Of a stretch of DNA of 64,000 nucleotides, positions 53,445-61,734 are shown in pieces (position 1 is the first letter of the stretch; every line of letters begins with the position of its first letter). The position numbers were made by a program, and so were the translations under genes. This DNA comes from CAVZCK01 sp963798805. GTDB taxonomy: Bacteria > Pseudomonadota > Alphaproteobacteria > Rhizobiales > Rhodomicrobiaceae. The notes beneath the pieces were generated by a model, which did no database searches, was not told the DNA's origin, and saw nothing but the letters and a program-made list of their open reading frames with translations. The stretch lies in the NCBI GenBank assembly GCA_963798805.1, contig CAWCVC010000009.1, positions 186,001-250,000 on the forward strand, given 5' to 3'.

Positions 53445-53474
53445 GGGGCATGAAATCCCTGTATTTCATGCCCC
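53445..53474 (-). terminator. Terminator after the isochorismatase-family gene
   Basis: GGGGCATGAAAT (53445-53456) and ATTTCATGCCCC (53463-53474) form a 12-bp perfect stem with a six-base loop. On the minus strand it is followed by a T-rich run (TTTCTTTTTC). It is placed between the hydrolase gene and the sodB promoter. Confidence 0.85.
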
Positions 53475-53579
53475 TGAATGTTGCCGAGGAAAGGTTCGTT
53501 GGATGACACAGGGATCAGACAAGAGGGAGAATGGCGGGTTGCCCCTGAACCGCTTATGAATGGGGCGTTCAGCTTCGTT

Positions 53580-54188
53580 TTAGGTTGGGGCGGGGGCAGG
53601 TTCGATGTCGGCGATCGCAGGAGACTCGGCTTCCTTCAACAGCGCGATCAAGGCTTGGAATTCGGGCGTCGCAGCTTTGCCGATCCATTCGAAAATGACC
53701 ATTTCGCTGTCGACGATAACGGCGCCGGCCTGGCGCAGCCGCCACAGAGCAAGTTCGCGGCTCAGTTCCGAGCGCGAGCCGACGGCGTCGGCGACAATGA
53801 ATACCTCATAACCGTCGGCAAGAAGGTCGAGTGCGGTCTGGGTGATGCAGACATGGGTCTCGATGCCGGTGATAATCACCTGGCCGCGCCCGGTGTCGCG
53901 CACATCTTCCAGATGCTGCCGCAACGCTTCGTCTTTGGCGCCCGAAAAATGCAGCTTGCCGAAAATGGCCGCGCTGCCGCCGAGCTTGGTGCGCAGCTCA
54001 CCAATCGTCGGGCCGAGACCCTTCGGATAATGTTCCGAAACCGCAACGGGGATCTCCAGCTCCTTCGCCACGTTGATCAGCCGGAGCGTCGCTTCGACGA
54101 TTTTCTCCCGTCCCGGAATGAGTGTGAATACTTTATCTTGTATGTCGACGATCAAGAGCTGCGACATCTTCCGATTCATGAGCAACAT
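53580..54188 (-). CDS. Isochorismatase-family cysteine hydrolase
   Basis: About 202 residues; ATG codons at 54188, 54179 and 54167 are all possible starts. The catalytic set is visible: Asp in LLIVDIQDKVF, Lys in IFGKLHFSG, and Cys in GIETHVCITQTALDLLADGY, the classical nucleophile motif. Members hydrolyse nicotinamide, biuret, isochorismate or related compounds. This one has the YcaC/SNX-like short form. The Glu/Pro-rich C-terminal tail (AIADIEPAPAPT) is probably flexible. It stands alone, with its own terminator. Confidence 0.88.
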   Translation of the reverse strand: MLLMNRKMSQLLIVDIQDKVFTLIPGREKIVEATLRLINVAKELEIPVAVSEHYPKGLGPTIGELRTKLGGSAAIFGKLHFSGAKDEALRQHLEDVRDTGRGQVIITGIETHVCITQTALDLLADGYEVFIVADAVGSRSELSRELALWRLRQAGAVIVDSEMVIFEWIGKAATPEFQALIALLKEAESPAIADIEPAPAPT

Positions 54189-54240
54189 GTTTCGCAACTC
54201 TCTCGCTCTGACTTCCAAAATCGGCTCTAGGCCGATGATA

Positions 54241-54288
54241 AGTCTAAGCAGGCATTCCTTGGTTACCCAACGAATGCCTGCTTAGACT
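54241..54288. repeat. Perfect 17-bp palindrome upstream of maf
   Basis: AGTCTAAGCAGGCATTC (54241-54257) and its exact complement GAATGCCTGCTTAGACT (54272-54288) flank a 14-base loop, followed by a T-rich stretch. It could act as a terminator on the plus strand, but it is immediately followed by a second palindrome and resembles the tandem pair at 27941-28107. Confidence 0.6.
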
Positions 54289-54299
54289 CTTTTGTTTTC

Positions 54300-54346
54300 G
54301 CAGAGTTTTTTCCCAAAACCGGGAAGGCCACTTTAGGGAACTCTGC
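54300..54346. repeat. Second palindrome of the pair upstream of maf
   Basis: GCAGAGTT...TCCC (54300-54314) pairs with GGGAACTCTGC (54336-54346); an inner TCCC-AAAACC-GGGA hairpin lies within. It shares TAGGGAACT with element B at 28031-28107. From here to the maf start (about 220 bases) I see no gene; infA, often next to maf in related genomes, is not present here. Confidence 0.5.
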
Positions 54347-54566
54347 TTAGCCTAAAGGTAAGCTTTGTTGAAGATAAACGATCGTGAACATAGTTTCTCC
54401 TTAAGCGGCGCCAGCATGCCGCTGCTTGCGTGCATCGCTAAATCCAGCGGGAATGGTCCTGCCGAGGCCCTTGATTTTGAGCCCGCTCGCGGCCAATCTC
54501 TGGCGCAAGTCATTGCTTCCGCCGCCATTAGGTCAACCGATAACGCTTTCCGGATAGACACCGATC

Positions 54567-55301
54567 ATGATCCTTCCCAAGGCTGCAGCACTGAACGCAT
54601 TGATAGGGACAACATCCGACGCAACGCCTGTTGCGAAACCGGCCAGGAAGGGAAAGAGCCGTATTCTCGCCAAGCATCAGCTCGTCCTGGCGAGCGCCTC
54701 GCCGCGGCGGCTTGCTCTGCTCGAACAGGTCGGCATCGAGCCGACTGCGCTCCGCCCTGCCACGATCGACGAGACCCCGAAGAGGGGCGAGCGTCCGCGC
54801 AGTCTCGCTCAGCGCCTCGCCAAATCCAAGGCGCTCGCCGCCCAGGAGCGTTTGCAGCGCGAACCCGATCTGAAGGACGCATTTGTGCTCGCGGCCGATA
54901 CCGTGGTCGCGGTCGGACGGCTGTCGATCGGAAAACCGGAATATCTCGACGAAGCGGCCAAGGCGCTGGCGACCCTCTCCGGTCGCACGCATAAGGTTTA
55001 CACCGCCGTCTGCGTCGTTACGCCGGAGGGCAGCGTCCGGATGCGAACTGTCGAGACGCGCGTTCGCCTCAAGCGCCTGAATCGCGAGGAAATCGACAGC
55101 TATCTGGCTTGCGGCGAATGGCGCGGCAAGGCCGGCGGCTATGCGATCCAAGGCGTGGCCGGCGCCTTCATCGAAAAGATCGTCGGCTCCTACTCCAATG
55201 TGGTCGGGTTGCCGCTGAAGGAAGTCGTCAGTCTCCTCGTTGGCGAAGGATTTCCGGTCTATTTCAACTGGCTCAATCGCGCGGAGGTGGAAGCGGGATG
55301 A
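54567..55301 (+). CDS. maf: Maf family nucleotide pyrophosphatase
   Basis: Up to 244 residues from ATG 54567. The family core begins at LVLASASPRRLALLEQVGIE (about residue 39), so the first 37 residues are an unusual extension and a later start is possible. Other motifs are DETPKRGERP, KSKALAA, FVLAADTVVAV (catalytic Asp) and GKAGGYAIQGVAGAFIEKIV, with GSYSNVVGLPL. Maf proteins hydrolyse dTTP/UTP or modified pyrimidine nucleotides and affect septum formation. The stop overlaps the yacG start (ATGA), the common alphaproteobacterial order. Confidence 0.93.
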   Translation: MILPKAAALNALIGTTSDATPVAKPARKGKSRILAKHQLVLASASPRRLALLEQVGIEPTALRPATIDETPKRGERPRSLAQRLAKSKALAAQERLQREPDLKDAFVLAADTVVAVGRLSIGKPEYLDEAAKALATLSGRTHKVYTAVCVVTPEGSVRMRTVETRVRLKRLNREEIDSYLACGEWRGKAGGYAIQGVAGAFIEKIVGSYSNVVGLPLKEVVSLLVGEGFPVYFNWLNRAEVEAG

Positions 55302-55534
55302 ACGAGCCCGGCAACGGTGATCGGCCCTCAGAACACGGCCCGCGCTGCCCGGTCTGCGGCAAGCCGCGGAGCGAGGAGTACCGCCCCTTCTGCTCGAAAC
55401 GCTGCGCCGATGTCGATCTCGGCCGCTGGCTGAGCGGCCGCTATGCGATACCGGGGCAGGTCGATGCAGACGAGGACGGGGAAGAGGCCGGATCCCGGAC
55501 AGGCGCCAAGCCGGATCCCGAAAATGGCGGGTAG
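55298..55534 (+). CDS. yacG: DNA gyrase inhibitor YacG
   Basis: 78 residues. The zinc site is CPVCGKPRSEEYRPFCSKRC, with four cysteines spaced as CxxC-x15-CxxxC, followed by ADVDLGRWLSGRYAIPG, the standard YacG signature. The C-terminus is acidic and disordered. YacG binds the GyrB C-terminal domain and inhibits supercoiling. The start is fixed by overlap with maf. The next 260 bases to the tRNA have no visible gene. Confidence 0.95.
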   Translation: MNEPGNGDRPSEHGPRCPVCGKPRSEEYRPFCSKRCADVDLGRWLSGRYAIPGQVDADEDGEEAGSRTGAKPDPENGG

Positions 55535-55793
55535 TCGAGTTAGTGGGCATTTGGTCTGCGCAGGCAAGCGAAAAGGCTTTCTGAGACAGCCTCAGACGTT
55601 GGGGGCATCTTGTTCCGCTGCGATGAAAGTAGAAGAGAGCGATCCCCGATCAGCGCTAATATCGAGACGCTTCGGGGCATCGTATCTTCAGGACGAACCG
55701 GGATCCGGCCGCCCCAGCTTGCGGCGTTCTTGGTGGACAGGTCGGCCGCGATTACCTATAACCCCTCATCGTTCGGCACGGCATGCCGCAACG

Positions 55794-55872
<79 letters not shown>

Positions 55873-55945
55873 AAGAAATCAATAACTTAGCTGATTTCTT
55901 GCCCGAGCAGGCTGAGCATTTGGGAATCCATTTGGGAAAGTTTGT

Positions 55946-56965
55946 TCACGTTCTGCTCTTTTCGAGCTTTGCAATGGCCGCCAAGGCAAGACCTTTCGTC
56001 CGGGCCAGATAACGGTCGAGGATCGCTCCGACGCTCTTCAGCGAATGCCCGGTGATTGCGGCAATTTCGGCCTCCGTACATCCCGCTTCCGCCAACCGCG
56101 TGACGGCCGTCCCGCGCAAATCGTGAAATGTCAGTCCGGTGATGCCGGCGCGCTTGGCGGCCTTGTGCCATGAGGTCCTGAGGCCATCGCTGGTCCAGGG
56201 GCGTCCCAGATTCGACGTCAGCATGATCGGCGAGCAGCGCGGCATCGTCTCGATCGTTGCCTGAAGGTCGCGGCTGACCGGAATGGCAACCTTCATGCCG
56301 GTCTTGGATTGCTGAAGCTTGATCCACTGGCCGTCATAGGCGGACCAAGGCAGGCGAATGAGATCACCCTGACGCTGTCCGGTTTCTAATGCCAGGACGA
56401 GGGCCCACCAAAGCGGTTCGGAGGCCGCGGTCCTGAAGGCCGTGATCTGATCCGGCAACCAGACCTTCTCGGAGCGATCTGACTTGTAAAGTTTCTTGAG
56501 GCGCGAGGGTGGCCTGTAGGTGGTTTGACCACGTTCGCGCGCCCAGGAAATCAGCCGCATCAAGATGGTCCAGGCGTAGTCCCGCTGGCGGTCGCCGGCG
56601 GCCAGGCCATCTCGCCATTCGACAAAATCGCTGGTGATCCTTGGATCGCCCAGCGCTTTGAGCGGCAGGTCGGCAAAGGTGACCTCAATCTGGGCAATAT
56701 GTTTGAGATAGTCTTTTTGCGTCCGGGGAGCGAGATCGCTGAATTCGCGGGTTTTCTTATAGCCGACGATCACCGAATGGAAGGTTGCCGGATCGGTCTT
56801 ACGTTTCTGCCGGTAAGCCGCCTCATAGCTCTGCATGAATTCCGGCGATCCGGGATGGCCGGTCAGCCTTGGCCCGCCCTTCCAGGCATACCAATAGGTG
56901 ACGAGCCTGCCATCGGCGAGGCGGGTTGTGACTTTATTCACCCCCTTCAGTCGAACCCGAGCCAT
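55946..56965 (-). CDS. int: Tyrosine-type site-specific integrase
   Basis: 339 residues from ATG 56965 (MARVRLKGVNKVTTRLADGR); a longer frame begins at 56995. The core-binding domain is around 75-160 and the catalytic domain 165-339. Catalytic residues visible are Arg in LETGQRQGDLIRL, the H-x-x-R in TFHDLRGTAVTRLAEAG, His in AAITGHSLKSV, and the Tyr nucleophile in ILDRYLART. The gene is directed toward tRNA-Phe, the standard arrangement for an integrative element in that tRNA. It overlaps the preceding AlpA-like gene by 32 bases, so the two are coupled. Confidence 0.94.
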   Translation of the reverse strand: MARVRLKGVNKVTTRLADGRLVTYWYAWKGGPRLTGHPGSPEFMQSYEAAYRQKRKTDPATFHSVIVGYKKTREFSDLAPRTQKDYLKHIAQIEVTFADLPLKALGDPRITSDFVEWRDGLAAGDRQRDYAWTILMRLISWARERGQTTYRPPSRLKKLYKSDRSEKVWLPDQITAFRTAASEPLWWALVLALETGQRQGDLIRLPWSAYDGQWIKLQQSKTGMKVAIPVSRDLQATIETMPRCSPIMLTSNLGRPWTSDGLRTSWHKAAKRAGITGLTFHDLRGTAVTRLAEAGCTEAEIAAITGHSLKSVGAILDRYLARTKGLALAAIAKLEKSRT

Positions 56966-57182
56966 GTCTTGCCGTCCTCCGCTGCCGCCACGCATCCAAT
57001 GCGTTTTCCGACGACCCCAGTCCTGAAATCCTGTCGCAAGCGCTATCGAGCGCTTTCATATCATAAAGGCCAAGATCCGGCAGCGCCTTCGGCAAAAGTC
57101 CGCTCTCGACCCAGCTTCTGAAAGTCGAAAGCGGAATGCCGAGGGTTTTTGCCGCTTCGGTTTCACCAAGAAATCTTGCCAT
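56934..57182 (-). CDS. AlpA/excisionase-like HTH protein
   Basis: 82 residues. The N-terminal MerR-like winged helix reads ARFLGETEAAKTLGIPLSTF, then RSWVESGLLPKALPDLGLY, as in AlpA and phage excisionase proteins. The C-terminal part is basic. It overlaps the integrase start, the usual xis-int arrangement, so it probably directs excision or controls integrase expression. It is short but well supported by context. Confidence 0.82.
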   Translation of the reverse strand: MARFLGETEAAKTLGIPLSTFRSWVESGLLPKALPDLGLYDMKALDSACDRISGLGSSENALDAWRQRRTARHGSGSTEGGE

Positions 57183-57239
57183 GAGAGACTTCCGACTTCG
57201 GCACTTTCTTCGTCATAACAATATGATCCAAGCCAGATC

Positions 57240-58778
57240 TCATTCCGTTCTTTGGATCCGCCAGAGCGCGGCGCGGCCGCGCTCGCCGGCACGGGCGACA
57301 TACAGGCCGTTGCAGCGGTCGTCGGTGTGGCGTTCGATCCAGCGGCCGAGAATGCGCGGGTTGATGGCGTGGCGCTCGCCTGCGATTTCGAGAAGAACGT
57401 CGCGCAGCGTCTGGGCCTCCTCGTCAAAGACAGGGGCGTTCATGGCTTCCTGAACCAGATCGCCGGTGCGCCAGCGTTTGCCGTCGGGCGCGATTCCCAT
57501 AATGGAGGCGGCGGTCTCCAGAAACGCCGCCAGCTTCTGCCGCTCGGGCTCGCGCTCCTTGGCGGCGGCGATCGAGGCGGCCGGATCGCCAAGCTCGGCG
57601 ATGCCCTCCCGTGTCAGCCAGAGCACGCCTTGGCGGATGAGATCATCCCAGGCTTCGAACGAGGCGAGCCGATCGGGCGTTGCCCGCGATCCGCTGGCCG
57701 CAATGAAGCCGCGTAGCAGGATGAGAGCGGCAGCGATCAGCGCCTGGCGGTGCTCCCGGCAATGGCGGCGGGCATCGAGTGCGAAGCTGCGCCGTTCGGC
57801 ATGTTCGGCTTTCAGGTCGATCCGGGCGGTGACGATGCGCCGCCACAGATCACCGCGCGGCACGAAATTGTTGCCGCTGATGAGCACGAGCACATTGGTT
57901 GGCAGCCGCAGCATCTGCGAGACGCCCAGCACGCGGTCGGAATAGTGATCGTCGGTGAGGAAAGCCTCCAGCGCTGAGGAGGCGAACTGACCTTTGACAT
58001 TGTCGAGCAGGATCGAAGGCTGGCCAGCGCGGAGGGAGGAGAGAAGCCGCTTGCGCAATTCCTCCTCATTGCGGCATTCGGGGATGACGGCGACCTCGCC
58101 ACCGGCCAGTTCGGCGATGCAGGTGGCGAGCAGGGTTTTGCCGCTGCCTGCGCTCGGGGCGTCGAAGCTGAAGGCGGGCGCACGCGGCAAGGTGCGCCGG
58201 ACCGTGGCGGTGAGGATGGCGGCGACCGCTGCGCCGCGATCCTCCAGCGAGGCATAAGGGAATTCGGCAAAGGGGCGCCAGAGGCTACGCCAAGCCTTGT
58301 GCAAGATTTCGACACTCGGCTCCGTGGGGATCTCCGGCCAATCGCGTCCCCGCAGGTACAGGCCGGTTTCGGCATCGAAGCCGGGCTGGTCGATGAGCGA
58401 TCCGTCAGGGCGCAAGGTCGGGGCGGTGATGATGCCGGCGAGTTCGGGGAGGCCGCGCTCTGCCGTCTTGGCTATGACGGTCTTGGCGAGCCAGCCCGGC
58501 GGATCGGCCTCGCGACGCAGCCAATCCTCGCCGGAGACCTTATAGCGGAAGAAGCGCATATGGCGAGCCAGGTAGTCGGTCAGCCAGCATTCCTCGACGG
58601 GGAGAATCTGACAGCCGGCGATCCGGACCAGCTCGCCGCTGCGCTCATAAAGCCCGCCGCGCTCCTTGAGGATGTCGATGGCTTCGTCCGTGGCGGTAGG
58701 GCGCTCGCCGAGGCGCAGATCGATCTCGGCGCGCTCCGGAAGGGGGGCCTCGTTCACGAACTTTGCGCGGTGGGACAT
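57240..58778 (-). CDS. Mobile-element primase/helicase-like ATPase
   Basis: 512 residues from ATG 58778, with a GAGGGG site; a GTG at 58784 is the other option. Walker A is APSAGSGKTLLATCIAELAG (about 195-214), and a Walker B-like QPSILLDNVKGQF follows. LPTNVLVLISGNNFVPRGDL and WRRIVTARIDLKAEHAERR resemble sensor 1 and the arginine finger of DUF927/phage primase-helicase proteins. The N-terminal region has no primase motif I can identify. It probably serves replication or maintenance of the element. It lies upstream of the AlpA-int pair on the same strand. Confidence 0.75.
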   Translation of the reverse strand: MSHRAKFVNEAPLPERAEIDLRLGERPTATDEAIDILKERGGLYERSGELVRIAGCQILPVEECWLTDYLARHMRFFRYKVSGEDWLRREADPPGWLAKTVIAKTAERGLPELAGIITAPTLRPDGSLIDQPGFDAETGLYLRGRDWPEIPTEPSVEILHKAWRSLWRPFAEFPYASLEDRGAAVAAILTATVRRTLPRAPAFSFDAPSAGSGKTLLATCIAELAGGEVAVIPECRNEEELRKRLLSSLRAGQPSILLDNVKGQFASSALEAFLTDDHYSDRVLGVSQMLRLPTNVLVLISGNNFVPRGDLWRRIVTARIDLKAEHAERRSFALDARRHCREHRQALIAAALILLRGFIAASGSRATPDRLASFEAWDDLIRQGVLWLTREGIAELGDPAASIAAAKEREPERQKLAAFLETAASIMGIAPDGKRWRTGDLVQEAMNAPVFDEEAQTLRDVLLEIAGERHAINPRILGRWIERHTDDRCNGLYVARAGERGRAALWRIQRTE

Positions 58779-59148
58779 CGCCACCCCTCAAGCGGCAGGT
58801 TTCAACACATGCGCCCGCAACCAGGCGGAGCGCAGCCGCCGGGTGAAAAATCCGGACAGGGCATTTTCGGGTTTTCGGTCTTGACGGCTGAAGCGGGCCT
58901 TACCGGCTCTTTATCGCTTCACGGCCAACAGCATAGCGTTTCGAGAGTGCCATTATCAGCCCCATTGAGGGGTCATTTGCGGCGGCCGAGATGCACTCAT
59001 CGGCGCTTTCGGGGCCATCTTAGGGTCTCAAACCGCCCCCAAATCGGTCTCTTTTTCGATTGGGAGACCCATTACGGGACCGATTTTAGGGCAACTTGGT
59101 CGTGTCCCGCGGCAGCTATATAATGCTGGTCGATGAGTTCGGTGCGTA
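58779..59148. other. Intergenic region with nested inverted repeats
   Basis: 370 bases without a gene between the element's ATPase and the last gene of the CBASS operon. It contains a nested symmetrical structure: AAATCGGTC (59041-59049) with GACCGATTT (59078-59086), and inside it GGTCTC (59046-59051) with GAGACC (59064-59069). This may be an operator, a replication or mobilisation site, or a terminator of the CBASS transcript. Confidence 0.5.
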
Positions 59149-59583
59149 TCAGCGCGGGCCTTCAACGCCGATCGGCGTCGTAAGTTGTTGATTTTGCCTA
59201 TCTCGGTAGGGCCACACAGTGGCGCCGATCCACATCCAGGCGTTGAGCAGGCCGCGTCGATGAAAGAACACGATGGCGTCGGCGTTGAGGCTCTTTCCGA
59301 TATCTTTGCGGATGCGCTTGATCGCGGCGAATACAAGGTCAGAACGCAGACCCAAGAAACGCTTGACGCAGCGATTGCCGATCTCCGCGCGATGCCCGGT
59401 CGTCCTGTTGAAGATGGTGCAGATTTCAATGACGGGTAAGTGATTGCACAAACATGTCTCGGGTTCGTCGGCCTCGGAGATATCAACGAAGCTCCGCTCC
59501 TTACGCGCAACCTCCCAGTCGGTGGCGGCGCTGAGCGCGAGAATGGAGTCGCGCAGTTGCCGGAAGTTATGCCCGTCGCCCAT
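59149..59583 (-). CDS. Hypothetical Cys-rich protein, last gene of the CBASS operon
   Basis: 144 residues from ATG 59583, with an AGGGAG site; an ATG at 59607 overlapping nucC is the alternative. The centre has a likely metal-binding cluster (ETCLCNHLPVIEIC, then AEIGNRCVKRFLG: four Cys and a His). Proteins with this core occur on genomic islands, but I cannot give a function. The C-terminus after HRRGLLNAW looks unlike the rest and may result from a recombination or frameshift. It starts eight bases after the nucC stop, so it is co-transcribed. It could be an accessory CBASS gene or unrelated island cargo. Confidence 0.62.
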   Translation of the reverse strand: MGDGHNFRQLRDSILALSAATDWEVARKERSFVDISEADEPETCLCNHLPVIEICTIFNRTTGHRAEIGNRCVKRFLGLRSDLVFAAIKRIRKDIGKSLNADAIVFFHRRGLLNAWMWIGATVWPYRDRQNQQLTTPIGVEGPR

Positions 59584-59591
59584 GGCGCTCC

Positions 59592-60317
59592 CTACTTCAC
59601 CAGCCACTCCGCATAGGCTTCTACGTCGATCATCGGCACGGTCCCGCTAAACTGCAGGCGCGAGATCAGCTTGAAAAGGAACGCCGTCGCGGCCCTCGTT
59701 TCATGCTCGAAACTATAACTGCCCGTCGTCGGATCGCGCACAAAATGACCGTGCGCGGCGATGCAGCCGAGATCGAGTTGCCGGTCGCCCGTTCCGGCAT
59801 TGAGCGCCTCAGCAAGCGCGGCGCCCATCGGGGGATTCCATTCGCTTTCGAAAGAAAGAGTGCCGCCGAGGATCGCGATCGGGGGTTTGGGATCGTAGGT
59901 TCCGCCCGCATGCGGGATGGGCAGGCTGGTGCGGTGAAGCCGACGGACACTCGCAACCTTGGTCTGAGCGTAGTCTACAAGCCCCGCATCGATCGTCTGC
60001 TTGGCTTCGAATACCGCATAGACGCTTTCGGCCGGGATGATGGTCTGGCCCTTGTAGGTGAAGATGAAGGGGGAGTACTGCCGGTCGAACACGACGACAT
60101 CGATCTGCTCGCTGAATTGTCCCTTGCTGTCTACGACATGCGCCTTTGCGGCTTCGTAGCGCTTGGGCAGGTATGTCTTCAGAAGCTCAAGCCAGACTTC
60201 CTCGCTGGCATCGCCCTTCGAACCCGAGTGCTGGATCGACTTGCGGACGATCGCCAGCTTGGTCTGGATGTCCTCATGCAGCGAAGCCAGCAGTTGAGAC
60301 AGGGACCATTCGGCCAT
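59592..60317 (-). CDS. nucC: CBASS effector endonuclease NucC
   Basis: 241 residues, the length of E. coli NucC. It begins MAEWSLSQLLASLHEDIQTK, then HSGSKGDASEEVWLELLKTY, and ends LQFSGTVPMIDVEAYAEWLV. The PD-(D/E)xK active site is visible: Asp73 in SEQIDVVVFDRQYSPF, and Glu104 and Lys106 in ESVYAVFEAKQ. These match the positions known for NucC. The family assembles into trimers that bind cyclic trinucleotide (cA3) and pair into hexamers that cut double-stranded DNA indiscriminately, causing abortive infection. It lies directly after the CD-NTase gene (11-base gap). Confidence 0.93.
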   Translation of the reverse strand: MAEWSLSQLLASLHEDIQTKLAIVRKSIQHSGSKGDASEEVWLELLKTYLPKRYEAAKAHVVDSKGQFSEQIDVVVFDRQYSPFIFTYKGQTIIPAESVYAVFEAKQTIDAGLVDYAQTKVASVRRLHRTSLPIPHAGGTYDPKPPIAILGGTLSFESEWNPPMGAALAEALNAGTGDRQLDLGCIAAHGHFVRDPTTGSYSFEHETRAATAFLFKLISRLQFSGTVPMIDVEAYAEWLVK

Positions 60318-60328
60318 GATGCGGCTCC

Positions 60329-61231
60329 TTAGCTTAAGGGGAACTTCGGGCCGAACAGCGCGCGCCAGGCCTTCAGCGCGTCGCCGTTGCAGCCCTGACG
60401 GGCGAGATTAATGGCGGCGGTCGCGTCACGGCTTGCCTGCAGCAGGAGATCGCGTGCGCGCTGCTTGCGCGCGTTGTCCATGCCGTTACTGATCGGCGGC
60501 CCCAGTCTTGCTGGGTCCGGCCAGGTATCGAACATGCGGTCAGCCATTGTCGAGAATAGGCTCTGCAGCTCACGGTCGAACTGCCCCTGCCATCCGCCGT
60601 AGAGGCATTCCAGCGCCATGACCTCGATGAGGAACGAGGGCTTGACGGGCTTGTCCCGGCCGTGACGCGGATTGTTGTTCCAGTATTTGACCATGCGGAC
60701 GAGGCCCTTCCACTCGTTCGAAAGGGCCTGGTGCGCGGCCGTCGCTTTCTCCGCATGGATTTTGGGGTTCGTCTTGATCCAATCGCCGCTGTCAGTGTCG
60801 GGAATCTCGTAGTCGTCGCCCTCGGGGAAGGCCGGCACGACATCGACGCTCAGAATGCGGTAGTCGGTGTTGTCGTCGGCATCGACATCGACGCCGAAAT
60901 CGACATTGACCGACCGGCTCTGCTTGCGCACGGCCTTCTCACCGTCCTTTTCGACCAGCGCGTCGTAGAAGTCCTTGATCACCACGGATGGTGCCTTACC
61001 GCGGTAATGGCGCTCCGACGCCTTCAACACAAAGAAGATGTCGATATCCTTGAGCGGCTTGGTCTTGGTGTATCGCGCGTAAGAGCCGGTCAGGAAGCTG
61101 TTCGCGATCGAAAACTTGGTGTCGAGATAATCCCGCACCTCCTGCTGACGCGTTGACGCGTTCTTCTGCTCCTTGTCGTTGAGCTCCAGCCGGCTCTTAA
61201 ACTTGCGGAAAGCTTCATCGAGCGTCAGCAT
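60329..61231 (-). CDS. CBASS CD-NTase (cyclic oligonucleotide synthase)
   Basis: 300 residues of the SMODS/CD-NTase family. The nucleotidyltransferase motif is TGSYARYTKTKPLKDIDIFF: GS at 49-50, metal-binding Asp62 and Asp64, and a third Asp130 in ILSVDVVPAF. The C-terminal helical domain has LVRMVKYWNNNPRHG and SFLIEVMALECLYG. Pairing with HORMA, TRIP13 and NucC argues for the CdnC/CdnD clades and for a cyclic tri-adenylate-like product. Product identity is inferred. The start overlaps the HORMA stop by one base. It is normally inactive until bound by the closed HORMA protein. Confidence 0.93.
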   Translation of the reverse strand: MLTLDEAFRKFKSRLELNDKEQKNASTRQQEVRDYLDTKFSIANSFLTGSYARYTKTKPLKDIDIFFVLKASERHYRGKAPSVVIKDFYDALVEKDGEKAVRKQSRSVNVDFGVDVDADDNTDYRILSVDVVPAFPEGDDYEIPDTDSGDWIKTNPKIHAEKATAAHQALSNEWKGLVRMVKYWNNNPRHGRDKPVKPSFLIEVMALECLYGGWQGQFDRELQSLFSTMADRMFDTWPDPARLGPPISNGMDNARKQRARDLLLQASRDATAAINLARQGCNGDALKAWRALFGPKFPLS

Positions 61232-61734
61232 CAGTTCTTCCTCCAGTAGGCGGTGCTGCCGCCCAGCCCGTTATGTTCGATGGTGGAACCGAGGCTGTGG
61301 CGGATGAAACCGTCTGTCGAGCGGTAGCTCGTGCGGCTCCAGCCGCTGACGTCGGGTCGATCGGGCTTGGTGTGCAGCAACAGGCGGTAGCCCGCTTCAC
61401 TGGGCAGGAGGCCGGCCTTCTTCACCGCGTACCGGATCTGATCGGTATCGGTCCAAAATCCGCCGTCGCCACCGAAGCCGGTGCTGTAGACGACGTCGAT
61501 ATCCCAACGGCCCACCAGGTTGTCCGTCTTCGGGTCGTAGATTTCGAGCACGACGGTCTCGAGATCACCTGTAGACAGCCAGGTCTGGATGCCCCTCATG
61601 TTGGTGGCCCAGTCTTCGACGAGGCCGGAAGGATCGAGGCCGCTGAGCCTGATTATGTCCTTCATGCTCTTGAGGATGTTGTCGGCAACATAGACGACGG
61701 AATGGGTGTAGGTGTTGACGCTAACGCTGGTCAT
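61231..61734 (-). CDS. cap7: CBASS HORMA-domain activator (Cap7)
   Basis: 167 residues. It begins SVSVNTYTHSVVYVADNILK and has SMKDIIRLSGLDPSGLVEDW, LETVVLEIYDPKTDNLVGRW and GYRLLLHTKPDRPDVSGWSR, then TSYRSTDGFIRHSLGSTIEH, all typical of the bacterial HORMA family that accompanies CD-NTases. When its safety belt closes around a peptide (a phage or partner protein closure motif), it binds and activates the CD-NTase. Its start overlaps the preceding gene by four bases and its stop overlaps the CD-NTase start, so three genes are translationally linked. Confidence 0.9.
   Translation of the reverse strand: MTSVSVNTYTHSVVYVADNILKSMKDIIRLSGLDPSGLVEDWATNMRGIQTWLSTGDLETVVLEIYDPKTDNLVGRWDIDVVYSTGFGGDGGFWTDTDQIRYAVKKAGLLPSEAGYRLLLHTKPDRPDVSGWSRTSYRSTDGFIRHSLGSTIEHNGLGGSTAYWRKN

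Noticed and set aside
59592..60317. Novel CBASS effector
   Set aside because: At first it looked like an uncharacterised DUF6602-type nuclease, but length, termini and Asp73/Glu104/Lys106 match NucC, so it is a known effector type.
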